Assembly: GCA_035534295.1 (NCBI GenBank)
Contig: DATLSE010000034.1
Span: 1 to 22,709 of the forward strand
Length of the DNA: 22,709 nt
Direction: 5' to 3'
DNA from: DATKQJ01 sp035534295
GTDB taxonomy: Bacteria > Chloroflexota > Dormibacteria > Dormibacterales > Dormibacteraceae
Below are positions 8,553 through 16,168 of the stretch, piece by piece (the first letter of the stretch is position 1; each line of letters opens with the position of its first letter). The position numbers and the translations under genes are program-made. The notes under the pieces are model-generated. The model was given only the letters and a program-made list of their open reading frames with translations. It was not told the origin of the DNA and did not search any database.

Positions 8553-9109
8553 TGGACACCACCGCTGCATCTGCCACCAGTTCTTCCACCACGATCACCA
8601 TCACTGACTGTGGCGATCCTGATGCGCGTATAGCCGCGATCTACGCCCTCCACTATCAACGCCTTGTCGGACTGGCCTCACTGCTTGCTGGTAGCTACGC
8701 CGTCGGGGAGGACATCGCCCAGGAGACTTTCGTCATAGCCTTACGGAAGGAACGTCGAAAACAAGGCTATCTCACTCACCCTGAATGGCCCTGGCTTCGG
8801 ATTACGGCCGTTCGGCTGGCAGGCCGACTCCGCCAGCGCTTGTTACGCGAACTTCTGGATTCCTTGACACAGCGGAATGATACCGCCGTTTCGCCGGAGT
8901 GGGGGATTGAGGCGTTCGATCTAACACGTGCGCTGCGTCAGCTCCCGTACCGAATGCGCCTTTGCCTCGTGCTGGCGCACCTGGAAGACCAGAGCACTTC
9001 CGCTATCGCGAATATGCTTGGATGCTCGTCAAAGAACGTGGAGCATCGATTGCACGAGGGACGACAACGATTACGAACCATCCTTGGAGAAGGATACACC
9101 ACCACATGA
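8552..9109 (+). CDS. ECF-type RNA polymerase sigma factor
   Basis: The 185-residue protein has the two domains of a minimal ECF sigma factor. Region 2 spans about 30-97 (IYALHYQRLVGLASLLAGS, GEDIAQETFVIAL, WPWLRITAVRLAGRLRQR) and region 4 about 122-178 (LRQLPYRMRLCLVLAHLEDQ, then the helix-turn-helix IANMLGCSSKNVEHRLHEGRQRLR). The start is the ATG at 8552 after TATATATACGT; the upstream extension of the frame to 8474 is unlike the family. The gene for a membrane anti-sigma protein begins 13 bases after its stop, so the pair should form a signal-transduction unit in which the sigma factor is held inactive at the membrane. Codons are more AT-rich than in flanking genes, hinting at acquisition from elsewhere. 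Confidence 0.82.
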   Translation: MDTTAASATSSSTTITITDCGDPDARIAAIYALHYQRLVGLASLLAGSYAVGEDIAQETFVIALRKERRKQGYLTHPEWPWLRITAVRLAGRLRQRLLRELLDSLTQRNDTAVSPEWGIEAFDLTRALRQLPYRMRLCLVLAHLEDQSTSAIANMLGCSSKNVEHRLHEGRQRLRTILGEGYTTT

Positions 9110-9122
9110 CCAAGGAGATGCT

Positions 9123-10223
9123 ATGACAGACCGCCCTCTAGAGAGCGACCTCTCTTCTCAATTCAAACGAGCTGCGGCCCAGATTGCGGCCGCCACGCGG
9201 CTGGATCTCGACACTGCACGGCCAATCGATTGGCGGCACCACAAGACGGGATTCGGTTCGCAGCGCAAACACGTACTCCGACGGCCAATTGGGCTCGCAA
9301 CGGTACTGGTTGGGGGGGCCGTATTTCTCTCTGGTACCGCGTACGCGGGCATCTCCCTACTACAGTCGGTACTTCAGTCCGATCCCGGAGCCGCGACCGT
9401 ATACCAGCACAATCTGGGCGAGACCCTCAATCTCTCACAGACACGGCGCGGTGTCACCTTGACCCTGATCCGGGCCTATGCTGACGTGAATCGAGTCATG
9501 ATCACCTACAGCGTGAGTACGGCCACTGGGATTACCACAAACTTCAGTGGATTCTCCACATCGTCATCATCGGGGCAGCCAATCCTGACAGACGCCTCGG
9601 GACAGAGCCTCACGGGGTACGATTCCTGGTTCGAAACGAATTCGCCGACGCATGCCACCGTGGGCGTTATCGTCTACGATGCAGAGATGGCCGCGCAGAG
9701 TGCGAAGGACCTGTCGCTCAATGTCGCCGTGTCCGGCCTAAACATGGAAAGTACCAGCGGGGTCCGCACCGTCGTGGGTCCCTATACCTTCGACCTCACG
9801 GTCCCAGTGGAGTCCGGTCAAACCGTCCCTGTGGATCAGACGGTGACCACGGGTGACGTACCAGTAACCCTCGATCGAGTTGTGGCAAGCCCCTCCGAAA
9901 CGCGAGTCTATCTTCGCTCCTCCGCCTTCGCGGCCTTCTCGCCCGCCGACTGGTACGTGACTGCCCACATAATCGGCGGCGGCTATGACACGCGGGACTT
10001 CGTGAGAACGACTGCTGGGCAACTGACAACGCTGGGAAGCGACTTTCTGTCTCCCGACGGAGAGGAGGTCGTTACATTCAATAACACACTCTACGGCAAG
10101 CACGGAAACTTCACCTTGATGATTGACGCCATGGGTGCCGTGCGCACTGGACAGGTCACCTCCGGGGAGTCGGACCAAACCAGGATCGCCGGGCCGTGGG
10201 TCATCCACTTCCTCGTGCCTTAG
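9123..10223 (+). CDS. Membrane anti-sigma factor with DUF4179/DUF5643-like extracellular domain
   Basis: The 366-residue protein has a cytoplasmic N-terminus of about 56 residues, probably the sigma-binding part, one membrane span at about 57-80 (LATVLVGGAVFLSGTAYAG) and a large external beta-rich region. The segment GVTLTLIRAYADVNRVMITYSV (110-131) matches the start pattern of DUF4179 domains, and the C-terminal half (from about 230) resembles DUF5643 beta-sandwich sequence. In Bacillota such proteins are encoded right after an ECF sigma factor and act as its anti-sigma factor; the same order here supports that role. No zinc-binding HxxxCxxC motif is present. The ATG at 9123 has AAGGAG five bases upstream (9112-9117). 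The signal sensed outside is unknown. Activation by proteolysis is usual for such systems (inference). Confidence 0.75.
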   Translation: MTDRPLESDLSSQFKRAAAQIAAATRLDLDTARPIDWRHHKTGFGSQRKHVLRRPIGLATVLVGGAVFLSGTAYAGISLLQSVLQSDPGAATVYQHNLGETLNLSQTRRGVTLTLIRAYADVNRVMITYSVSTATGITTNFSGFSTSSSSGQPILTDASGQSLTGYDSWFETNSPTHATVGVIVYDAEMAAQSAKDLSLNVAVSGLNMESTSGVRTVVGPYTFDLTVPVESGQTVPVDQTVTTGDVPVTLDRVVASPSETRVYLRSSAFAAFSPADWYVTAHIIGGGYDTRDFVRTTAGQLTTLGSDFLSPDGEEVVTFNNTLYGKHGNFTLMIDAMGAVRTGQVTSGESDQTRIAGPWVIHFLVP

Positions 10224-10878
10224 GCCGTCGCGAGTGGGAACACGCCTCAGGCGTAGCGGGACCGCGTCGAGTGGGGGTAGCGGGCCGAGGGTCCCGCCGC
10301 CGTGACCGGCCCCGTTCATGAGTCCTCACTGTCCCCCAGCCAGTCCACCAGTATCTCAACCGAATCAGACCGATTGTGGGTGATCAACTCGCGTCATGAT
10401 GCCTGATCACGTCTCGGACCCGTGCCCGTGGTGGTCCTCCGGGGGGCGTTGATCCGACGCCTCCGAAAGATCGCACGTGATCGGATCCTCGAAGGGTGGC
10501 ATCCGCTCGCGCTGGGAGGCGAACGTCACGACGGTCGTCGGTTTTGCCGGGGTGGTCCGAACAGCTTCCTCGCCGACGGGCCGGGTGGAAAAGGGGCCCC
10601 GCATCGGATGTACCCCAGACCCCTGCGGCTCACGACTCGAGGGATTCCGAGCCAGCCGCTGAGCCGGCCCTTGGGCGCGGAAGCGGGGCATCAGGGGCGC
10701 TGCGGGCCTATGGGGCGAGACCGCTCGGTGGGCTATCGATGGAGCTACCCCTCGGTGGCGACCGACCCGGGGGTCACGAGGTTTCCCGCTCCGCCGTTAG
10801 AGAAGTCCTTTCCCGAGCGCCCTTTCCAGGCGCGACCTGGGCGCGCCGGCGCTCTTCGGGGCGGCTGAGAAGTGGGTG
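10224..10878. other. Long intergenic stretch without a recognisable gene
   Basis: About 650 bases follow the anti-sigma gene without a supported gene on either strand; open frames here look like GC-rich chance frames. Structure seen: the 13-base palindrome ACGCCTCAGGCGT at 10242-10254, and an inverted pair GTGATCA (10380-10386) / TGATCAC (10404-10410) with a 17-base gap. The two flanking genes converge here, so a terminator is expected, but none with a T tract is visible. Confidence 0.45.
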
Positions 10879-11277
10879 CTAGAGGTGCACTCTCGTTAGG
10901 TCGAGGACGAGGAGATAGATCACGAAGAGAGTGATAAATAGGTAAAGCGCGCTCATCGTCCACCGTCGGGAATCGCCTGCTTGCCAGAAGGCCCGGACCG
11001 CGCGAACGTCGAACACCAGGGCAAGTGCCGAGAGCAGGGCTCCGATGATCGGTCCCGCGCCGGCGAGTGCCCCGACGGCAGGCACCAAGACCGGCATGAG
11101 CATGTAGGTGAAGACGCACCTCATGGCCGACAAAGCCAGCGAGAGGCTGAAGACCCGCTCCACGTCCGACTCGGTGGGGCGAGCGGCTCCGTCAGAGATG
11201 AACAGCAGGCGCCTCATGACGGCCTCGGCCGGAGAGCGGTCCTGCGAAGGTCTTGGGACGAGGCTGCTGCTATCCAT
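10879..11277 (-). CDS. Small conserved-type membrane protein of unknown function
   Basis: The 132-residue protein has a hydrophilic N-terminus (about 1-40, with LLFISDGAARPTESDVERVF at 24-43) followed by three or four hydrophobic segments: about 45-70, 74-92 and 107-128. The sequence looks like a genuine conserved actinobacterial-type membrane protein, but I cannot name a family or function. The ATG at 11277 has GAGG only two bases upstream, a poor spacing; the in-frame ATG at codon 21 is an alternative. It lies directly downstream of the epimerase relic on the same strand, separated by 11 bases from that relic's end. Confidence 0.65.
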   Translation of the reverse strand: MDSSSLVPRPSQDRSPAEAVMRRLLFISDGAARPTESDVERVFSLSLALSAMRCVFTYMLMPVLVPAVGALAGAGPIIGALLSALALVFDVRAVRAFWQAGDSRRWTMSALYLFITLFVIYLLVLDLTRVHL

Positions 11278-11288
11278 CGCCTCAGAGG

Positions 11289-12179
11289 TTACTGCTTGGC
11301 TGCCCGGGTTGACTGGACCGTTCCCGCTGGCTCCTGGCGCTCCTGGGTGCCCGCGGTCGGCTGGGTCCCGGAGGAGTAGGTAGTCACGGAGCCCTGGCTC
11401 CAGCCGGGGAAGCGCACGGTCCAGCCCAGTTCCCGCTTGGCCTGGGCGTCGGAGGCCCTTCGGCTCTGGGCTCCCATTCCCACTCCGTCGTCGCGGGCGA
11501 GGATCCGGGCAAACCGGGCAGGGATCTGGCGCCGCGGTTTTGACCCCCGCACGGGCAGCCATTCGACCATGGCGACCAGGACGGTCGTCCACGATGGTGT
11601 AGCTCCCCGGTCCATCTCGGTGCAGGGCGAGGACAGCCGCAGCCCTGGCGTCATCGAGCGGGCCGCAAGAGAGGATCCCGGCGCCAGAGACGCTGATTGC
11701 GAAGATCCGCCTACGCGCGGACTGAGCCCGGGATCGTTGGCGTTGCCGTGGAAGCCTCGGCGGCGGACGCGATCCCGCCGAAGTTGGTCGCCACTCGGTC
11801 CACGTAGGGCGCTGCGACGAGCGTCTGCTCAGTCCCCCCAGTTCTGGCCACTTCGAGCGGATCCTCCACAGACTTGACCCGCCCACCCTATCGAACGTCG
11901 CGGAAGGGTACGACGCTGTCACTGATGGAGCGCTGCACGGCGGCCGCGTCCGCTGCGCCGAGGAAGGCGTCGCGGCTCTCGGTTCGGAGCCGAGCGGTCT
12001 GAGCGACGGCTTGGTCGAGCCTGGTGGGGGAGCCGCCGCCGAGGGCCCTCGCCTAGTGGGCGATCCGATTAGGCCTGCCGACGATCCCGAGATCGCCGAA
12101 GTCGGCGGCGCTCGATCAACTTGGGGACGAGCCGGGTGCCGCTCGCCGCGCTCGCCCCAGCGACGAATACCGCCTGGCG
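11289..12179 (-). pseudogene. Decayed NAD(P)-dependent epimerase/dehydratase (extended SDR)
   Basis: Pieces of an extended short-chain dehydrogenase occur in the right order but in different frames. The N-terminal Rossmann strand and loop AVFVAGASAASGTRLVPKLI is at about 12174-12115, matching the family pattern VxVTGASGxxGxxLVPxLxxxG. A middle part DDARAAAVLALHRDGPGSYT is at about 11655-11590. After a frameshift near 11570-11585, the C-terminal part EWLPVRGSKPRRQIPARFAR, then ASDAQAKRELGWTVRFPGW, runs to about 11390, with a TAA at 11291-11289. Stops interrupt the region between. No intact start is visible. It lies divergent from the ECF41 sigma gene, where an epimerase is one of the known ECF41 partners, so it was probably once part of that regulon. 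Confidence 0.7.
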
Positions 12180-12199
12180 GACTACTCTTCGCCGTTTCC

Positions 12200-12226
12200 T
12201 GTCACATCTCTGGCCTCTGCGGGGTC
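12200..12226 (+). promoter_or_regulatory. ECF41-type promoter candidate upstream of the ECF41 sigma gene
   Basis: TGTCACA (12200-12206), a 16-base spacer and GGTC (12223-12226) match the published ECF41 promoter layout TGTCACA-N16-CGTC with a perfect -35 and three of four -10 bases. It lies 36 bases before the sigma start, which would mean autoregulation. Confidence 0.55.
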
Positions 12227-12234
12227 ACCCAGAT

Positions 12235-12261
12235 GACACGTGGCGATGGGAGGATGTGACC
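12235..12261 (-). promoter_or_regulatory. ECF41-like promoter candidate pointing at the epimerase relic
   Basis: On the minus strand, GGTCACA (12261-12255), 16 bases, then TGTC (12238-12235): six of seven and three of four matches to TGTCACA-N16-CGTC. It points toward the decayed epimerase and would be a leftover of its control by the neighbouring sigma factor. It overlaps the sigma ribosome binding site on the opposite strand. Confidence 0.35.
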
Positions 12262-12262
12262 G

Positions 12263-13165
12263 ATGGACGAGAAGGCGTGGCTGGCGGACCGCTTCGAGGA
12301 GCACCGGGCCCATCTCAGGGCCGTCGCCTACCGGATGCTAGGCTCCCTCGCGGAAGCTGACGACGCCGTTCAGGACTCCTGGCTGCGCCTCAGCCGGTCC
12401 GGGGCGAGCGAAGTGGAGAATCTGGGCGGGTGGCTGACCACGGTTGTCGCCCGCGTGTGCCTGAACGTGCTGCGTTCGCGCCACGTGCGACGCGAGGACC
12501 TCTTCGGGGTGCACGTACCCGACCCGGTCATCCGCTCCGACGGCGAGTTCCAGCCCGAGGAGGAGGCGCTGCTGGCCGACTCGGTCGGCCTCGCTCTCCT
12601 CGTCGTGCTCGACAGGCTTACCCCCGCCGAGCGCTTGGCGTTCGTACTCCACGACATGTTCGAGTTGCCCTTTGAGGAGATTGCTCCTATGGTTGGGCGC
12701 ACCCCAGCTGCCGCGAGACAGCTCGCCAGCCGTGCCCGACGCCGAGTGAAGGGCGCGGCGGTACCCGAGCCCGATGCTGATCTCGCTCGTCAGCGCGAGG
12801 TGGTCGACGCCTTCTTTCGGGCCACACGGGGCGGCGACTTCGACGCCCTTGTCTCCTTACTCGATCCCGACGTCGTGGTGCGAATCGACGCCGGGGCCAA
12901 GCACCCATTCTCCAAGGAGATCCGCGGCGCCGCGGATGTTGCCAGGCAGGCACTCCAGGGCCTGTCATCTGTGTTGGCGCAGCCGAGGGCCGACCTGCGC
13001 CCGGCGCTGGTGAACGGCGCCTCTGGAGTGGTCCTCACGATGGGTGGTCGCCCCATCACCGTGATGGGTTTCACCGTCGCCGACGGCAGGATCGTGGAGA
13101 TCGACTCGATCGCTGACCCCGAGCGCGTCCGCAGGATAGTGTCCGCTCTCCCTACCGACCAGTAG
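12263..13165 (+). CDS. ECF41-family RNA polymerase sigma factor with C-terminal SnoaL-like domain (SigJ-like)
   Basis: The 300-residue protein has sigma region 2 at about 10-75 (FEEHRAHLRAVAYRMLGSLA, EADDAVQDSWLRL, WLTTVVARVCLNVLRSR), region 4 at about 105-163 (LDRLTPAERLAFVLHDMFEL, PMVGRTPAAARQLASRARRRV) and an NTF2/SnoaL-like domain at about 173-296 (REVVDAFFRATRGGDFDALV, SLLDPDVVVRIDAG). This three-part architecture defines ECF41 (SigJ-like) sigma factors. In them the C-terminal domain, not a separate anti-sigma protein, controls activity, and no anti-sigma gene is present. The linker VHVPDPVIR (83-91) stands where ECF41 members have WLPEP, and ADPERV near the end resembles the NPDKL element. 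GGGAGGA lies nine bases before the ATG. Its known targets are nearby decarboxylase, oxidoreductase or epimerase genes, and both kinds flank it here. Confidence 0.92.
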   Translation: MDEKAWLADRFEEHRAHLRAVAYRMLGSLAEADDAVQDSWLRLSRSGASEVENLGGWLTTVVARVCLNVLRSRHVRREDLFGVHVPDPVIRSDGEFQPEEEALLADSVGLALLVVLDRLTPAERLAFVLHDMFELPFEEIAPMVGRTPAAARQLASRARRRVKGAAVPEPDADLARQREVVDAFFRATRGGDFDALVSLLDPDVVVRIDAGAKHPFSKEIRGAADVARQALQGLSSVLAQPRADLRPALVNGASGVVLTMGGRPITVMGFTVADGRIVEIDSIADPERVRRIVSALPTDQ

Positions 13166-13522
13166 CTGTACGGCGAGAGGGGGCGATCCGCTTCACGGTC
13201 ACTGGGCGTTCACCGCCCGCACGTCGTGCCGAGTCGTTCGGCGGACACCCCTTCTCCGCCCGCCCGCAGAAGCTCCCGTCACTGAACCTCGGACCTCGCC
13301 TCGGTCGGCGCGCGGGGGGCGGTTCGGACGTCCCAGGTCCAAGCGAGCAGGAAGCGGGCCTTTGCGACACCCCCACGCGGCCAGTGCGGTCTCAATCGCC
13401 TAGATAGGGATCGGGTCCCTGCTCGGTGGCTGGTAGTTCAGCGTCTCCCGCAAAGGGCCGGACGGGCCAGGTCGCCGGCTGGAGCTCGGAACGCAGTGCC
13501 AGGCGCTCCTCTCTGGTCCATC
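13166..13522. other. Intergenic stretch between the ECF41 gene and its downstream operon
   Basis: About 360 bases with no supported gene. Open frames on the minus strand (13152-13376) have no recognisable sequence. No T-tract terminator was seen. The stretch leads into the ECF41-like promoter at 13523. Confidence 0.4.
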
Positions 13523-13549
13523 CGTCACATTCCTGGTCCGTACGGTGTC
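13523..13549 (+). promoter_or_regulatory. ECF41-like promoter candidate of the decarboxylase-like/DrrAB operon
   Basis: CGTCACA (13523-13529), a 16-base spacer and TGTC (13546-13549) match TGTCACA-N16-CGTC at six of seven and three of four positions. Transcription would start near 13555, about 40 bases before the GTG at 13596, leaving room for the ribosome binding site AGGGAGG. Confidence 0.5.
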
Positions 13550-13595
13550 ATTAGGAGTGACCCGTCAGCCACAATCGAAGGAAGAGGGAGGCACC

Positions 13596-14081
13596 GTGCA
13601 ATCTCCGATCGACAGCCCGGCCCTGAGCGTGCCCGGCCCCCTTGACGCCGCCCACGGTCCCGGCAGGGTGGTAGGGGGAGCCGCCGAAGAGGCTGGGCTG
13701 GCCCCGACCACAGTCACCCTCGTGGACCCGGGCGCCAGCCAGATCAACGGACGGGCTCTCTGCCTGGATATACGTGGTCGGGCCGCCCGGAGGACCGGCC
13801 ATACCGACGAGCGCCTCTTGACCTTGGTTGCCTGGCTAGACGCTCTCTACTTCACCGACTCTGAGCGGGCAGCCCCGGCCCTCACCCAGGCAGCCCCTCG
13901 TCTGGCCCACCGGGCCGGTTCGGCGACCGACGAGGTGTTCGCTGGGGCCGTCAAGCATTCCCAGAAGGCCGCCCGGGCTGCATCGATCGTCCACAGCGCC
14001 GCCAGCAACCTCGCGAATCGGATCAACCTCACCACCGTCCAGTGGGCCGGAGCATGGACCGCGCGAGTGGAGATGCCGTGA
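13596..14081 (+). CDS. Carboxymuconolactone decarboxylase (AhpD)-like protein lacking key active-site residues
   Basis: The 161-residue protein follows the AhpD-like carboxymuconolactone decarboxylase pattern along its length: GASQINGRALCLDIRGRAAR (46-65), then GHTDERLLTLVAW (68-80), LYFTDSERAAPALTQAAPRL (84-103), and INLTTVQWAGAW (143-154). The family normally has SQINGCAFCxxMH, giving a peroxidatic CxxC pair plus a histidine. Here the first Cys is Arg53, the second is kept as Cys56, and the His position is Arg60, so the normal peroxidase chemistry should be lost. The GTG at 13596 has AGGGAGG four bases upstream; a longer frame from 13545 lacks this. The stop overlaps the ABC ATPase start as GTGA. 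Such genes are classic ECF41 targets, and an ECF41-like promoter precedes it. It may be a non-enzymatic sensor or a decaying enzyme. Confidence 0.75.
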   Translation: MQSPIDSPALSVPGPLDAAHGPGRVVGGAAEEAGLAPTTVTLVDPGASQINGRALCLDIRGRAARRTGHTDERLLTLVAWLDALYFTDSERAAPALTQAAPRLAHRAGSATDEVFAGAVKHSQKAARAASIVHSAASNLANRINLTTVQWAGAWTARVEMP

Positions 14082-15049
14082 CGGCCATCGTCGAGGCCCG
14101 AGGGCTCACGAAGCGTTTTGGCAAGGTCGAGGCGCTCGCCGGTCTCGACCTGGTCGCCGAGTCCGGCCAGGTCACCGCCGTCCTTGGGCCTAACGGTGCC
14201 GGCAAGACGACCTTCGTCAGAGCGGTGGCCACGCTGCTGCGGCTCGATGGTGGTGAGTTGCGCGTAGCGGGCATCGACGTGGCGTCCGAGCCGCGGCTTG
14301 TTCGCCGGATCATCGGCCTCGCCGGGCAGTCGGCGTCGGTCGAGCCGACCATGACCGGCCGGGAGAACGTGGAACTCGTGGGTCGCCTCTTCGGCCTCGG
14401 CCGCCGCGAGGCGCGATCGGCGGCCGCCGAGGTGCTCGAACGCCTTGGCTTGAAGGAGCACGCCGATCGCCTGGTTCGCACCTATTCGGGTGGTCTGCGT
14501 CGCCGCCTGGACCTCGGCGCCAGCCTGGTCGGCCGACCCAAACTTCTACTGCTCGATGAACCCTCGTCAGGCCTCGACCCGCGCAGTCGGATGGACCTCT
14601 GGGACGCCATTCGCGGCCTAGTGGCCGACGGCACTGACGTCTTGCTCACCACCCAGTACCTCGAGGAGGCCGATCACCTGGCGCGGCATATCGTGATCGT
14701 CGATCACGGACGCGCCATTGCGGCGGGCACGCCCGACGAGCTCAAGGACCGCGCCGGCCGTGACATGATCGAGGTTCGACCCACAGCCAAGGGAGATCTG
14801 GTCGCCGTCGAAGAAGTCCTCCGATCGGTCGCCACCCACCCCCCCCGTCTCGACCTCGATACCTCGAGCGTCTCAGTTCCCGCCGACGCCGGCGCCCAGC
14901 AACTCACGGTCGTTGTTCGCCTCCTCGACGAGCGCGGCATCGCAGTAGACGACATTGGCTTGCGGAGGCCCTCCCTCGATGAGGTGTTCCTGACCCTCAC
15001 GGACGACACGATGTCCTTGTCGGCCGAGCCGACGGCTGAAGCCGTCTGA
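14078..15049 (+). CDS. DrrA-like ABC exporter ATP-binding protein
   Basis: The 323-residue ATPase belongs to the daunorubicin-resistance DrrA type. Motifs in order: Walker A GPNGAGKTT (37-45), signature YSGGLRRRLDL (136-146), Walker B LLLLDEP (156-162) with SSGLDPRSR after it, and TTQYLEEADHLA (191-202), where a glutamine replaces the switch histidine as in DrrA. The C-terminal part ends RRPSLDEVFLTLT, the DrrA-specific tail. I favour the GTG at 14078: it overlaps the upstream stop as GTGA with TGGAG five bases before. An ATG at 14054 in the same frame is an alternative. It pairs with the permease 15 bases downstream to export a hydrophobic compound, and seems to be co-transcribed with the decarboxylase-like gene under ECF41 control (inference). 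Confidence 0.92.
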   Translation: MTAIVEARGLTKRFGKVEALAGLDLVAESGQVTAVLGPNGAGKTTFVRAVATLLRLDGGELRVAGIDVASEPRLVRRIIGLAGQSASVEPTMTGRENVELVGRLFGLGRREARSAAAEVLERLGLKEHADRLVRTYSGGLRRRLDLGASLVGRPKLLLLDEPSSGLDPRSRMDLWDAIRGLVADGTDVLLTTQYLEEADHLARHIVIVDHGRAIAAGTPDELKDRAGRDMIEVRPTAKGDLVAVEEVLRSVATHPPRLDLDTSSVSVPADAGAQQLTVVVRLLDERGIAVDDIGLRRPSLDEVFLTLTDDTMSLSAEPTAEAV

Positions 15050-15064
15050 CCCATTGGAGTCCCA

Positions 15065-15901
15065 ATGACCACATACACCGCACCTGCGGCCGGCCTTGCC
15101 ACGCGACGCACGGCCGGCGCCAATTTCGTTACCGCTACCGGACAGTCGGCCCGGCGCACGATGCTGCAGTACCTTCGGACACCGCAGATGCTCGTCCTGC
15201 CCGTGATCGTGGCTGTGGCGTTCCTGATCATCTTCCGGTACATCTTCGGCGGCGCTATCCACAGCGGGAGCGCTGTCGACTACACGAACTTCCTCATTCC
15301 CGGCTTCCTGGTCCAAACCACCCTGTGGACGGGGATGAATTGCACGGCCGGCGTGGCGGAGGACTCGACGTCGGGGGTCCACGACCGCTTCCGCTCGTTG
15401 CCGATCCCGCGGTCAACGGTGCTGGCGGGCCGCTCTCTGGCAGACACGTTGCTCAATTGCTGGGCGCTGCTCGTGGTCACTCTCCTGGGGTTCGCGGTAG
15501 GTTTTCGAACCGACGCCCCCCTCCCAGCGATCGTCCTGGCATTCGCCGTGATGCTGGCGATGATCTATTCCTTCACCTGGGTCTTCATCAGCCTCGGCCT
15601 CTTCGCTGGAAACGCACAGGCCGCCCAGAGCACGTCGTCGCTAATCGTTCTTCCCCTGGCCTTCGTGTCCGGCGCGTTCGTCCCAATCAAGTTGATGCCC
15701 AGCTGGATCCAGCCCTTCGCCGCCAACCAGCCCGTCAGCGTGATCATCAACGCAGTCCGCAGCCTCCTGCTTGGCGGAACCAATAACGCCGGTATCGGGC
15801 ACAGCACTGCCTACTGGGTGGTGCTCAGCCTCGCCTGGTGCGCCGGCATCCTCATCGTGTTCAGCAGCGTGGCCGTGGCGCGATTCGCGCGCTCGCGCTA
15901 G
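15065..15901 (+). CDS. DrrB-like ABC-2 exporter permease
   Basis: A 278-residue ABC-2 permease with six membrane segments and DrrB-type motifs: GVAEDSTSGVHDRFRSLPIP (95-114, the loop contacting the ATPase) and LMPSWIQPFAANQPVSVIIN (208-227). It begins 15 bases after the DrrA-like stop with GGAG six bases before the ATG, so both are in one operon. Together they form a homodimeric-type drug exporter. Daunorubicin resistance is only the name-giving example; the substrate here is unknown. Confidence 0.9.
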   Translation: MTTYTAPAAGLATRRTAGANFVTATGQSARRTMLQYLRTPQMLVLPVIVAVAFLIIFRYIFGGAIHSGSAVDYTNFLIPGFLVQTTLWTGMNCTAGVAEDSTSGVHDRFRSLPIPRSTVLAGRSLADTLLNCWALLVVTLLGFAVGFRTDAPLPAIVLAFAVMLAMIYSFTWVFISLGLFAGNAQAAQSTSSLIVLPLAFVSGAFVPIKLMPSWIQPFAANQPVSVIINAVRSLLLGGTNNAGIGHSTAYWVVLSLAWCAGILIVFSSVAVARFARSR

Positions 15902-16168
15902 ATCTGGTGGGGGCTCCAGACTCATGAGATCGCGACGAGTCCCAATCGGCGGCTCTCTTCCCGGCGTTCGCTGCCTTGAACTCACCGGGGGGCTGGGCTG
16001 AGCGCGCCAAGCGCGCGCGAGCCGGACCTGCAGCCGGTGCTCCTCGAACTCCTCAGCCGATGGCAGGGTCGAGGCGCTCGCTGACAGTCTCCCATTTCCA
16101 GGTGTCATATAGGCGGAGCGCCGAACCGAGCGGACCTGCCCAGGAACCGTCATACGCGAGGAGGATAA
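15902..16168. other. Gap between the exporter operon and the small membrane protein gene
   Basis: A small hairpin TCTGG/CCAGA lies just after the permease stop. Around 16105 the bases TCATATAGG could hold a -10 box for the next gene. No gene is supported here. Confidence 0.3.

Noticed and set aside
9629..9650. TTCGAAACGAA dyad inside the anti-sigma gene
   Set aside because: Lies within a well-supported coding region and is short enough to occur by chance.
10407..10691. A 94-codon minus-strand frame in the stretch after the anti-sigma gene
   Set aside because: No motif, no good start, composition of non-coding GC-rich DNA.
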